This document shows, one piece after another, positions 34,041-41,910 of a stretch of DNA of 64,000 nucleotides; position 1 is the first letter of the stretch; every line of letters starts with the position of its first letter. The stretch lies in NCBI GenBank assembly GCA_964484675.1, contig CAZAFC010000005.1, forward strand, positions 1-64,000, given 5' to 3'. The notes beneath the pieces are model-generated. The model ran no database searches. It worked only from the letters and a program-made list of their open reading frames with translations, and was not told where the DNA came from. Made by a program: the position numbers and the translations under genes. This DNA comes from CAZAFC01 sp964484675 (GTDB taxonomy: Bacteria; Patescibacteriota; Saccharimonadia; Saccharimonadales; UBA4665).

Positions 34041-35810
34041 TTATTGCAACGGCGGCAGCATTGGCGGTGGCACAGAGGGCGGCGCGTTCGGGTCCGGCGC
34101 AGAAGCTGGCTGGCTGGGCGCATCGGCGGCGGGCTCAGTCAATTCGGCGCCATGTAAGCCGGGCAAATCAATTGGTTGAGCGTTGAGCGCCTTGATTGGC
34201 TCAAGTGTGCCGAGCGGGCTGCTGTCGATGGCTTTTTGCACCGCGTCGCGGGCATCATCCAGAGGCGGCGCAGCCGCATCGGCGGCGGGCGCGGCTTGGC
34301 CAGCTACGCCGGGCTGGCCGTCTTCGGCCGGCAAAGCAATATGTGGACTGTGGACATCGTGCTCGAGCTGATCGAGCGTCTCGCCCGCCTGAGGAGCGTC
34401 AGAGGGTTGGTTTGGAACAGCTTGCTCCTCAGGCAACGCAGGCGAAAAGGTAACGGCTGGCTCAGCGGCTGGCTGATTGACCGGCACGACTGGTGACGGA
34501 GTGGCCGGCTCAACTGCCGGCAAAGAAATTGCCTTCGCCGCGGACGATGCTTTGTCCCTGTGCTCTTGGCCCAAGTGCGACTGTGCCGATGGCAGCGTTT
34601 GCTCGGGCTCAAGACCGTGATCTTGTGCGGCCGAACCGTCTTGCGGCGTGCTGGGAATCGCGGCACTGAAGCTCCCCGGCGTGGTCGAATCAGAAAGCGC
34701 ACTGCCCATCGACGGCGGTTGGAGCACCATATGCGGCGACTCGTCGTCCTCAGTCTCTTCGTCGGCCGGCGGCACAAGCAGCGGCTTCCGGTGGTCGGTC
34801 TTGATCTCGGGCAGTTCAGTGGTGGGCAGCTGCAAATCGCCTTGGTCATCAATATGAATCTGCGGCGCGGGTTCAGCGGCTGGCTTCGGCGTGGGCAGCG
34901 GACCCGAGGCGGCTTTTTGCTTTGGCTGAGCTTGGGCCAGTATGTCAGGCTCAGCCTGTTCGTGGGCAATCTCGAGCGTGCCATCATCGCGCTTCGGAGC
35001 ACTGGCGGTAGGTTCGGCGGCGGCTTGCTGAGCATTTCCCCGGGGCCGATCGGCACGTGCTGACGGCGCAGGTGCCTGCAGTTTGCTCGCGACAAGCTGC
35101 TGATTGGCGCCCGCCGACATCAGCTCAGCGCTAATGCTCATCGTTTGCGGCGCGGTCTTACTGTTGCTGAAGCGATCCGTTTCGGCCACGATACCCGTCA
35201 GAAATGCCGTCGCAATCTGGCCATCGAGCAGCGAGCGATCGATGCCGTCCACGAGCTGCACGGCGAGCTCACTCAAACTACTGGCACCCGGGTCAACCCA
35301 ATTCATCTCGCCAAGTTCGCTGCCAGGCTGTACATTGACGCCCAAAATACTGGCATCATGCAGAATCCGCCCATGCGACGTAATCGCCTCGTCAAGGTCG
35401 GCTTGGTCGTGCACGCCGAGGCACACGATGACATCGACATTGAAATCGCCCTGGCTAAAGTCGAGATCCTTCTCGGAAATAGAGGTGCGGTACGGCGTGA
35501 TAAAAATCTTCACCACTTTGTCCTCGACCTTGTAGCGCAGCTTGTCGGCCTTGGATTTGTCGAGCGCGATAATAAAATCGCGCAGGCTATCGGTGGTCTT
35601 CTCGAGCGTTTTTTCGGGCTGCAAAAACTCGATGGTCGACGGCACGTTGCCGCTGAACACCGCGGTGGCGTGCTTGCCAAGCTTGTTGAGCGCCACCGTG
35701 AGACCGATACACGCCGCCAGCTGATCGACTGACGGATTCGAACTCACCGTGACCAAAATGTTGTTGGCTTGTTTGATGCGATCGACGACGTCTTGTTTTG
35801 GATTTTGCAT
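34041..35810 (-). CDS. Degenerate DHH-family protein with long disordered tail
   Basis: 589 residues. Residues 1-250 follow the NrnA-like DHH fold: NNILVTVSSNPSVDQLAACIGL, VDVIVCLGVHDQADL, GRILHDASILGVN, and ATAFLTGIVAETDRFSNSKTAPQT. The motif aspartates and the DHH triad of active phosphoesterases are mostly replaced (SNPSVDQ, LGVHD, LHDAS), so it is likely inactive and may bind nucleotides or RNA. Residues 250-589 are Pro/Ala/Gln/Glu-rich without structure. AAAAGG precedes the ATG, so this mRNA has a leader. Confidence 0.75.
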   Translation of the reverse strand: MQNPKQDVVDRIKQANNILVTVSSNPSVDQLAACIGLTVALNKLGKHATAVFSGNVPSTIEFLQPEKTLEKTTDSLRDFIIALDKSKADKLRYKVEDKVVKIFITPYRTSISEKDLDFSQGDFNVDVIVCLGVHDQADLDEAITSHGRILHDASILGVNVQPGSELGEMNWVDPGASSLSELAVQLVDGIDRSLLDGQIATAFLTGIVAETDRFSNSKTAPQTMSISAELMSAGANQQLVASKLQAPAPSARADRPRGNAQQAAAEPTASAPKRDDGTLEIAHEQAEPDILAQAQPKQKAASGPLPTPKPAAEPAPQIHIDDQGDLQLPTTELPEIKTDHRKPLLVPPADEETEDDESPHMVLQPPSMGSALSDSTTPGSFSAAIPSTPQDGSAAQDHGLEPEQTLPSAQSHLGQEHRDKASSAAKAISLPAVEPATPSPVVPVNQPAAEPAVTFSPALPEEQAVPNQPSDAPQAGETLDQLEHDVHSPHIALPAEDGQPGVAGQAAPAADAAAPPLDDARDAVQKAIDSSPLGTLEPIKALNAQPIDLPGLHGAELTEPAADAPSQPASAPDPNAPPSVPPPMLPPLQ

Positions 35811-36049
35811 GTTTTTGTTACCTTTTGCGATCAGCGTAGCACAAAGCTGTCAGCTTGTCGAATACTTTTATGCTTATCAAGAGAGCTTCGTTTCCGAGCC
35901 GCAGGAGTCGCCTTTTTCGAGTCATATTTCATTCAGAAACAGATAGATCTTTATACAAAGAGGTACTGCTTTCCGGGCACAGGCTGCACAGAATCTTCGA
36001 CGGCTTCAGTGTTCTGAGGAGAGGGCGATTTTGACACCGACAAATACCT
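35811..36049. other. Intergenic gap left of cassette A
   Basis: Upstream region of the DHH-like gene. Short open frames on both strands have no ribosome site or similarity I recognise. Promoter-like AT-rich stretches occur, but none is convincing. The cassette A promoter starts at the right edge. Confidence 0.4.
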
Positions 36050-36078
36050 TTGCGGATAATATCTAAATATTTTATAAT
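36050..36078 (+). promoter_or_regulatory. Promoter of cassette A
   Basis: TTGCGG (36050-36055), 17-base spacer, TATAAT (36073-36078). The same -35 as rpsF, so host sigma factor should read it. The leader then starts with a small hairpin, GTTAC-TTCG-GTGAC (about 36086-36099). Confidence 0.75.
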
Positions 36079-36173
36079 ACGCCTGGTTACTTCGGTGACT
36101 GAACATTTTGAGAAGGAGTGAGCAATCCGCTCGCGCCTGCACGTGCCCGCACCACCCGAGCAAGGAGACACGC

Positions 36174-36551
36174 ATGTCCAACACCGAGCCCAGCGTCGCT
36201 ACGGAGCCCATCACCACCGAGGACGCCAGTCCGGCGAAGACCGGCCTGTGGAGCTCGCTCCGCGGCATCTTCGAGCGGCTGGCTCTCAACACCGTCGTGG
36301 AGTTCATGGAGGAGTACAGGGTCATGGCCGGTTGCCTGGCCTGCATCGTCGGCCTCATCGTCGGCGGCGGCTGGCTGCACCGCAACCTGCTGGGCCTGAT
36401 CCTGTTCGGCCTGACCACCGGCGGCGGCGCGATCGGCGTCTGGCGCACCAAGGGGGTGAAGTCGCGCTCGCGGCGCTACCTTCTGAGTATCTGCGTCCTG
36501 GCGTTCAGCGCGCTCGCCATCGCCGGCTGGTTCATCCCGCGGGTCGGCTGA
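36174..36551 (+). CDS. Small membrane protein of cassette A (first gene)
   Basis: 125 residues, not recognised. An acidic, Thr/Ser-rich N-terminus (1-30) is followed by an amphipathic segment (LWSSLRGIFERLALNTVVEF) and hydrophobic helices around 55-85 (GCLACIVGLIVGGGWL, LGLILFGLTTGGGAIGVW) and 105-122 (YLLSICVLAFSALAIAGWF). AAGGAG lies seven bases before the ATG. Markedly GC-rich codon use. Paired with the next gene across 26 bases, so they could form one membrane complex. Confidence 0.65.
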   Translation: MSNTEPSVATEPITTEDASPAKTGLWSSLRGIFERLALNTVVEFMEEYRVMAGCLACIVGLIVGGGWLHRNLLGLILFGLTTGGGAIGVWRTKGVKSRSRRYLLSICVLAFSALAIAGWFIPRVG

Positions 36552-36577
36552 TCGCACCGCTTCCAAGAGGAGATCAC

Positions 36578-36946
36578 ATGATCGCCGTATATCGCAAGCG
36601 AGGCGGCACGCTCAAGCGCGTCTGGCGCAACACGGTCGCCGAATTGAAGGAAGCTCTCGAGCTGGCCTTTTCCGGGTTGCAATGGCCCATCTTCAAGCCG
36701 GAGCTGGCGTCGACCATCGTCGCCATGCTCACCGGCTTCGGGCTCGGGATCCCCGGCGGCCACATGCTCAGCCACGAGCCCTGGCCCCTCGGTACCATCG
36801 CCTGCCTCGGCGCCCTCGCTGCCGGCACCGGTGCGTTCCGCTACTTCGACAAGGCGCGTCCGTCGTGGACGTGGCTGATCGACATCGGCCTGGGGCTATG
36901 GGTGCTCGGCCTGGCTATGACTCTGGCCTGGCTGGCAACGAACTGA
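36578..36946 (+). CDS. Small membrane protein of cassette A (second gene)
   Basis: 122 residues, not recognised. Basic N-terminus (MIAVYRKRGGTLKRVWRN), an amphipathic helix (TVAELKEALELAFSGL), then three hydrophobic stretches (about 46-64, 71-86, 98-119). AGAGGAG precedes the ATG. Same GC-rich codon use as its partner. A terminator hairpin follows six bases after the stop. Confidence 0.65.
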   Translation: MIAVYRKRGGTLKRVWRNTVAELKEALELAFSGLQWPIFKPELASTIVAMLTGFGLGIPGGHMLSHEPWPLGTIACLGALAAGTGAFRYFDKARPSWTWLIDIGLGLWVLGLAMTLAWLATN

Positions 36947-36951
36947 CCCAC

Positions 36952-36992
36952 GTGGCGGCTGCTCTTCGGGATTCCCGATCGGCAGCCGCCAC
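36952..36992 (+). terminator. Hairpin ending cassette A transcript
   Basis: GTGGCGGCTGC (36952-36962) and GCAGCCGCCAC (36982-36992) form a perfect 11-bp stem whose loop contains a further CGGGATTCCCG mini-hairpin. No T run follows directly, only CCGCTTTA and then the right arm of the inverted repeat. Confidence 0.6.
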
Positions 36993-37152
36993 CCGCTTTA
37001 CCACTCCTTCTCAAAAACTTTATACCTTGCGCTGGCCACGCCATACTCACGCGCACACCCCAGTGGCACTGCCGCGCTTTCGACTTTACAATACAGAGGT
37101 AGTGATGTATAGTTTACGTCGAAGTAAGTAAAGATAAGGTACAAACATCCCT

Positions 37153-37596
37153 ATGCCCATTATCAAATCTGCCAAAAAGCGTGTCCGCATAGCCGAGAAG
37201 GCCGCGATCCGCAACAGCAAAACCAAGCGCTCACTCAAAGGCGCAATCAAAGTTTTCCAAAAAGCGCTCGGCGCCGGTAGCGACAAAGCAACCGCCGAAG
37301 CCCACAGCAAAGCCCAGAGCGCTCTCGACCGCGCCGGCAAAAAGAACGTGATGCACAAGAACAAAGTTGCGCGCAAAAAGCGCCAGCTCGCTCGCGCCGC
37401 CAAGCAGGCCGCCGGCGTCACCAAGCCGGCCGGCACCAAGAGCGCCAAAGCTCCAGCCAAGAAGGTCGCCAAGCCAGCAGCTGCTGCGAAGGCCACCCCC
37501 GCCAAAGCACCTGCTGCGAAAAAAGCTGCCCCGAAAGCTACCGCGAAGCCCGCAGCCAAAAAGGCTCCAGCCAAAAAATCAGCTGCTAAGAAATAG
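37153..37596 (+). CDS. rpsT: Ribosomal protein bS20 with histone-H1-like tail
   Basis: 147 residues. Residues 1-85 are bS20 (MPIIKSAKKRVRIAEKA..., KGAIKVFQKAL, KNVMHKNKVARKKRQLA). The last 60 residues are an Ala/Lys/Pro repeat region (AAKKAAPKATAKPAAKKAP) absent from ordinary bS20 and resembling histone H1 or AlgP/HU tails; it could bind RNA or DNA. The promoter probably includes TATAGT near 37106 with a leader of about 40 bases. Confidence 0.92.
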   Translation: MPIIKSAKKRVRIAEKAAIRNSKTKRSLKGAIKVFQKALGAGSDKATAEAHSKAQSALDRAGKKNVMHKNKVARKKRQLARAAKQAAGVTKPAGTKSAKAPAKKVAKPAAAAKATPAKAPAAKKAAPKATAKPAAKKAPAKKSAAKK

Positions 37597-37618
37597 CATA
37601 TTAAAGCAGCCACCCAAG

Positions 37619-37650
37619 CGAAACCGCCTCTTACGAATGAGGCGGTTTCG
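37619..37650. terminator. Bidirectional terminator between rpsT and holA
   Basis: CGAAACCGCCTC (37619-37630) pairs perfectly with GAGGCGGTTTCG (37639-37650). It follows the rpsT stop by 22 bases, and the convergent holA gene ends 87 bases to the right. Confidence 0.85.
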
Positions 37651-37736
37651 CTTTGTGCATGCTTGGAGTCAGCTGGTCACAATTTAGGAATCGCAAAAAA
37701 GCGAACCGTTCGCTCCAGCGAAGATGAGTTGCAAAC

Positions 37737-38657
37737 CTACGAAGCGAGCCGCAACAGATACAGCTGTACAGCTTCGTCGGCGTCCATACTTTGGGTTTTG
37801 AGCCGCTTGTCGAGCTCGAGCAGCTGTGCGACTTGCGTTTTGATACGCGCCAGTGATAATTCTTCGGCCAATCGCTGGCTTTTGCGAACAACAAATGGGC
37901 TCAGCTTGGCGACGCGCGCAATCTCATCTGCTGGGCGCGGCGCACCGGCACACACCAGCGCCAAAATGTGCAATTGCCAGGCCAAAAGTGCGATGATTGC
38001 TTGCGGCTCGACCTTGAGCGCACGTTGCTCTTTGTACAACGCCATCGCTCGCGTGGCATTGCCCGCAAACGCAGCGTCGAGCAACTCAAACACCGTGCTT
38101 TGCGGTGTACGCTCAGTGAGAGCTTCGATCGTCTGACGCGTGATGTGCGGCTCGTAGGCCAACAATTTGTCGAGCTCGCTGCGCAGGAGCTGCTGGCTGG
38201 CACCGAGCCGATCAATCAACATTCGCGCGTCCGCCGCATGCAAATTCCCGGCATGCTCGGCAGCATACGCCACCGCCCAGCGACTCAAACCCGTGGCATC
38301 CAGCTCAGCAAATTCCTGGTAATCGGTTCGCTTCTTGAGCGTTTTATAATAATTGAGTCGCTTATCGAGTTTCGGCTCGTGGATAATCACATCTGTCGCG
38401 TCTGGTATGGCGCCCAAAAAAGCGTCAATGCTTTCGGCAAAATCTTTTTGGGCACTCGGCTGACGCAACACCACCAGCTTGCGCTCGCTCAAAAACGGCA
38501 TACTCTCGACAGCCGCGCGCATCTGTTCGGCACTCGCAGCCTCGCCGTCAAGCCGCTCCACCGCAAACTCGCCGTGCTCCTGCGCAAAAGCCGTCGTGCG
38601 AGCCTCCAGCTCAGCAGTGCGCGCAAAGTCATTTGCCCCAGTCAGTGTCGTGATCAT
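37737..38657 (-). CDS. holA: DNA polymerase III delta subunit
   Basis: 306 residues. N-terminal AAA+-like lid (MITTLTGANDFARTAELEARTTAF), VESMPFLSERKLVVLRQP, and the C-terminal collar domain (LEPQAIIALLAWQLHILALVC). It opens the sliding clamp within the clamp loader. Walker A is absent, as expected for delta. TACAAT at 38664-38669 is six bases before the ATG: leaderless. Confidence 0.9.
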   Translation of the reverse strand: MITTLTGANDFARTAELEARTTAFAQEHGEFAVERLDGEAASAEQMRAAVESMPFLSERKLVVLRQPSAQKDFAESIDAFLGAIPDATDVIIHEPKLDKRLNYYKTLKKRTDYQEFAELDATGLSRWAVAYAAEHAGNLHAADARMLIDRLGASQQLLRSELDKLLAYEPHITRQTIEALTERTPQSTVFELLDAAFAGNATRAMALYKEQRALKVEPQAIIALLAWQLHILALVCAGAPRPADEIARVAKLSPFVVRKSQRLAEELSLARIKTQVAQLLELDKRLKTQSMDADEAVQLYLLRLAS

Positions 38658-38908
38658 ATGGATATTGTAGAGAATCGGCGCTTGTGAACCAAGATAAATC
38701 CAAGTTTAGTGGTCCGGCGACGGCCAGCAGTAGCGAACATGGCAAGCATCGGCTGAGAATCTACATGAAGGTGTTACGTCCTCAAAAAGTCATGCGCCAG
38801 AGTTCTTGGTAGCATACTTCTCGTGCGAATTGAGTTGCATTGCGCGCTCGGCACGACATGAGCGCTTCCGGGCTGGCAGATAACCGATCGAGTGGAACCA
38901 ACAAGGGC

Positions 38909-39787
38909 TCAGCTCGCCCGCACTCGCTGGCAATGCGGGCATAGATGCGTGCCGCGGCCGGCCACTCGAATCTTGATAATCGTTGTGCCGCAGCGCGGGC
39001 ACGGCTGGCCTTCACGCCGAAATACACGCGCAAAGTTCATGTAACTGCCCCGCTTGCCTTCGGCGTTCACATACGTGTGGTTGGTCGAGCCGCCCTTTTC
39101 GATCGCCAAGCGCAGTACGTGCTGGAGCTCTTTGAAAAGCGCGTCGAGTTGTGCATCGCTCAGCTGCTGCACGCGCGTCTCGGGATGAATTTTCGCGCCC
39201 CACAAACTCTCGTCAGCATAAATATTCCCCACGCCAGCCACCACCGTCTGATCGAGTAGCACGGCCTTGATCATGCTTTTTGGTCGGCGACGTATCCGAG
39301 CCCCAAAATCCTGAGCCGTGAAGTCCGCGCCCAGCGGTTCCGGCCCAACCTTCTGAAAAAAATCGAGCTGCGGAATCTCGACAGTCGGCAGCAGCCGCAT
39401 CCAGCCGAACTTCCGTTGATCATTAAAAAATAGCTGCGAACCGTCGCTAAACGTCAGCGTCACGTGCGTTGTTTTGTCCGGCAGCGCGTGCACCAGGCTA
39501 TCGTTCGGGTGGCCCGCACCAAACCGCTCGGCGTCGCTCTTGAACACCAGCTGGCCGGTCATTTTGAGATGTATAATCAACGAATGGTCGTTGTTCAGGC
39601 TTATGAGCAAAACTTTTGCTCGCCGCGTGACCTCAGTAATTTTGGCGCCAATGAGAAATTTTTGTACATCAGAGCTCGCGTTCGGAAAACTTTTGGGCGA
39701 ATCAAAATCCACCGCGCGCACCACGCGGCCCGGCAGCAGCCGATGCAGTCCAATCCGCACCGTTTCGACTTCAGGCAATTCAGGCAT
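38909..39787 (-). CDS. mutM: Formamidopyrimidine-DNA glycosylase
   Basis: 292 residues starting MPELPEVETVRIGL, with catalytic Pro2 and Glu3. The helix-two-turn-helix contains GVGNIYADESLW, and the C-terminal zinc finger CPRC...CPHC is intact. It removes oxidised purines. The start must be at 39787 for Pro2 to be the nucleophile; TATAAT at 39794-39799, six bases upstream, agrees and predicts a leaderless mRNA. Confidence 0.96.
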   Translation of the reverse strand: MPELPEVETVRIGLHRLLPGRVVRAVDFDSPKSFPNASSDVQKFLIGAKITEVTRRAKVLLISLNNDHSLIIHLKMTGQLVFKSDAERFGAGHPNDSLVHALPDKTTHVTLTFSDGSQLFFNDQRKFGWMRLLPTVEIPQLDFFQKVGPEPLGADFTAQDFGARIRRRPKSMIKAVLLDQTVVAGVGNIYADESLWGAKIHPETRVQQLSDAQLDALFKELQHVLRLAIEKGGSTNHTYVNAEGKRGSYMNFARVFRREGQPCPRCGTTIIKIRVAGRGTHLCPHCQRVRAS

Positions 39788-39864
39788 GCCCGCATTATAA
39801 CAGATAAGCGATCGCTCTCCTGTTCGCAAAAAACGCGAACAAAAGAGCAATAACTTGTAGTTTG

Positions 39865-39902
39865 CCCCTCTGCCTGGTGGTTGTCTTTGCCAGACAGAGG
39901 GG
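39865..39902 (-). terminator. Terminator of cassette B
   Basis: CCCCTCTGCCTGG (39865-39877) and CCAGACAGAGGGG (39890-39902) form a 13-bp stem with one G-U. It lies about 80 bases after the stop of the PEP-synthase-like gene on the minus strand. A smaller hairpin, AGCTCGTG-ACGGC-CACTGAGCT, lies between. Confidence 0.7.
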
Positions 39903-39982
39903 GTTAATGGAACGGTGGAAATTACAGCTCAGTGGCCGTCACGAGCTCGAGGGCTTTGATGTCACCCAAAATATCTCATTGC

Positions 39983-40993
39983 TCAAGCAGCGCGATTTCC
40001 GAGCGGCCGGCACAGCGTGACGATGAGCTCGCCCTTCGACAAGATCATTTGAATGATCTGCGGAGCACCGAGCAGGTTCTCGATGCGCATTCCGAGCCGA
40101 TAGATCCACCCCAGGAGCTCTTCCGACGCAGCGCCCGGCTTGGTCAGCTCCGCGGGAACAGCCAGCTTGCGCTGATTCGACGTCTCCAGCTCCATGAGCG
40201 GGTCGTACGAAACGCGCGCCTTCTTGGTGAGCAGCTCCGATCGTGCCAGACCGCCCGTCGAACGGTTCAGCCAATACGAATCGCTCTCCGCCTCGCCGGA
40301 CATCAGCCCCTCACATGCGCCATAGGCGACCTCAACCCCCATATACTCAGTGCCAAGCTCCCGGGTGGAGACCCAGACGCTGAGATCGGCAATGTGCATT
40401 TCCTGCACGAGCACGCTCATGCGGCTTCGGAGATAGTCGCTGCCGCCGGTCAATACCTGGAATCGCTCGAGAGACTCCCGGCTGAACAGCGACGCGTAGC
40501 ACCCCTGGACCGCCCTCGGCACTATGTCGCCGGGAACCATCAGGAATGAATCGTACCAGCCGAACCACTGCGTCGCTTGGGGCGAATATTCGGCGATATT
40601 GCTGCCATTCGAGAAAGGCATGGCCGACGATCGAACGGCGAAGTAGCTAACGTGCGGCAGCCATTTCTCGAGCGCCGCCCGTATCTTGTCAGTCGCCCCG
40701 AATGGCGCCGCGAGGATGATTTCGCGAAGCCTGCGTGCCAGCGCCGCGTAGTCAGAGGCGAACTCCTTGCACGCCTCCGACATTGCTGGCAGCAGCTCGG
40801 CTGCGTAGGCCGAGTACATGTCGAACGGCAGCGCAACGCCGCGCGGCACGCGCACGCCATTTTGCTGCAGCGTGGCGAGAATCTGCAGCTTGGATCCAAC
40901 GGCCGGCGATTGCGGCGCACTCGCGGCCATGTCCAAAATGCCTTCGACCGTCTCCGGCCCGCAATCCTCCGAGCGCCACTTCTCTTGAGTCAA
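39983..40993 (-). CDS. Free-standing PEP-synthase-type ATP-binding domain (cassette B)
   Basis: 336 residues matching the N-terminal nucleotide-binding domain of PEP synthase / pyruvate phosphate dikinase: VPRGVALPFDMY, YFAVRSSAMPFSNG, AVQGCYASLFSRES, SVLVQEMHIADLSVWV, and IIQMILSKGELIVTLCRPL, the PEP-synthase IEWA-Q-R region. The phosphohistidine and PEP-binding domains are missing, and the ADVSGV-type motif is altered. A TTG at 40993 with AGAGAGGAC upstream is chosen; an ATG at 41044 would add 17 polar residues. GC-rich codons and private promoter and terminator set it apart. It may phosphorylate a small molecule, as rifampin phosphotransferase does in part; this is inference. Confidence 0.7.
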   Translation of the reverse strand: MTQEKWRSEDCGPETVEGILDMAASAPQSPAVGSKLQILATLQQNGVRVPRGVALPFDMYSAYAAELLPAMSEACKEFASDYAALARRLREIILAAPFGATDKIRAALEKWLPHVSYFAVRSSAMPFSNGSNIAEYSPQATQWFGWYDSFLMVPGDIVPRAVQGCYASLFSRESLERFQVLTGGSDYLRSRMSVLVQEMHIADLSVWVSTRELGTEYMGVEVAYGACEGLMSGEAESDSYWLNRSTGGLARSELLTKKARVSYDPLMELETSNQRKLAVPAELTKPGAASEELLGWIYRLGMRIENLLGAPQIIQMILSKGELIVTLCRPLGNRAA

Positions 40994-41109
40994 CGTACGT
41001 CCTCTCTGCTTCTGGATTTTTTGGGATTTGTGCTGCACCTGCATCGCTCTTTTTGCGCAAACACCTCCACAGATGTTAAGCCACCATCTCTGTCTCCACA
41101 GAACTACTT

Positions 41110-41137
41110 ATTATAACAAGCTGCCCCTGTCCGACAA
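41110..41137 (-). promoter_or_regulatory. Promoter of cassette B
   Basis: TTGTCG (41137-41132), 16-base spacer, TATAAT (41115-41110). The leader begins with the hairpin TCTGT-GGAG-ACAGA and repeats TCTGTGGAG once more downstream. It diverges from the leaderless gene at 41163. Confidence 0.7.
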
Positions 41138-41162
41138 ATGAGATTGAGGATATACTACCCCT

Positions 41163-41474
41163 ATGAATCACGATCTACTTCACTGGGATATACATGAAAT
41201 CACTGCCGAGGGCACTGCGCTGCACGGTGTTATGCTGCGCGGGCGGATTCGCAAGCTCGGCCTGGAGCGCGGTTTCAATGTGCTGTGCGAGAACGCCAGC
41301 GATACCGAGAATTGTGTTAGATTTGCCGTGCTTGCGGCGCATGATGCCGAGATTGTCACCGAATATCTCACGTCCGTCGTGCCCAACGTGCAGGTTCGCA
41401 TAATCGCACAAGCGGTCGCGAATCCGGTGCTATCTAAGCTCAAAGTGAACCGCACCGAACGTTACACGCTTTAG
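41163..41474 (+). CDS. Small alpha/beta protein, possibly acylphosphatase-like
   Basis: 103 residues, not firmly recognised. Alternating strands and helices (HGVMLRGRIRKLGLERGF, NVLCENASDTENCVRFAVL, AEIVTEYLTSVVPNVQVRII) suggest the ferredoxin-like fold of acylphosphatases, but the GxVQGVxFR signature is missing. TATACT at 41151-41156 lies six bases before the ATG: leaderless. Confidence 0.6.
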   Translation: MNHDLLHWDIHEITAEGTALHGVMLRGRIRKLGLERGFNVLCENASDTENCVRFAVLAAHDAEIVTEYLTSVVPNVQVRIIAQAVANPVLSKLKVNRTERYTL

Positions 41475-41532
41475 GCTCACTTTTTGCACAAAAAAGTTGC
41501 CTCGCGGAACGAAAGTCTGCTAGGGTTAGGCC

Positions 41533-41772
41533 ATGGATAGTTTGGGCGATTTATTGGGGAAATTTCAGGCACAGGAGCCGCCGGAAATCGCGCTGATCAA
41601 GCGCTACATCAATGAACAATTCGGCACCCCAGCAAGCATTGCCGTGCGCGACGACAGCATCACCATCACCGTGCCGAGTGCCGCGCTGGCCGCCACATTG
41701 CGCATGCGCACCCGCGCCCTGCAAGCGATCAGTAAAACCGAAAAGCGCCTGATATTTCGCATTGGCGGCTAG
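41533..41772 (+). CDS. DUF721/DciA-like small protein
   Basis: 79 residues. The segment IKRYINEQFGTPASIAVRDDSITITVPSAALAATLRMRTRAL resembles the C-terminal KH-like domain of DUF721/DciA, proteins that load the replicative helicase. Only that domain is present. TAGGGT at 41521-41526, six bases before the ATG, is a weak -10 match. Confidence 0.6.
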   Translation: MDSLGDLLGKFQAQEPPEIALIKRYINEQFGTPASIAVRDDSITITVPSAALAATLRMRTRALQAISKTEKRLIFRIGG

Positions 41773-41910
41773 TCCAAAGGCCGACCAAGTAGACTTAGCG
41801 AATGCCCTTCAAAAAGACCGGAAAAATCCTGCCCAGACACTAATCCAGCAAGCGTTGCACTAGGCAGCGCTAAACACGCGCTTCTCGCATCTCTGGTGAG
41901 CAAAGATTTT

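Larger units (their letters stand above)
36106..37016. mobile_element. Cassette A: GC-rich insert bounded by a 15-bp inverted repeat
   Basis: TTTTGAGAAGGAGTG (36106-36120) reappears inverted as CACTCCTTCTCAAAA (37002-37016), a perfect 15-bp match; the flanking bases differ. Between them lie two genes of about 65% GC with codons mostly ending in C or G, unlike the neighbours, each with an AGGAG site, and a terminator hairpin. No transposase or target duplication is visible. The arms lie inside the transcribed region, so they may act as RNA by pairing the mRNA ends. Mobile origin is inference. Confidence 0.45.

Noticed and set aside
36118..36399. Alternative frames through cassette A starting at the GTG after AAGGAG
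   Set aside because: The translation is Arg/Pro/Ser/Ala-rich shadow; the frame at 36174 has a well placed ribosome site and plausible membrane helices.
36952..37016. A second hammerhead or other self-cleaving ribozyme at the end of cassettes A and B
   Set aside because: No CTGATGA...GAAA core or other ribozyme signature was seen there; only plain hairpins.
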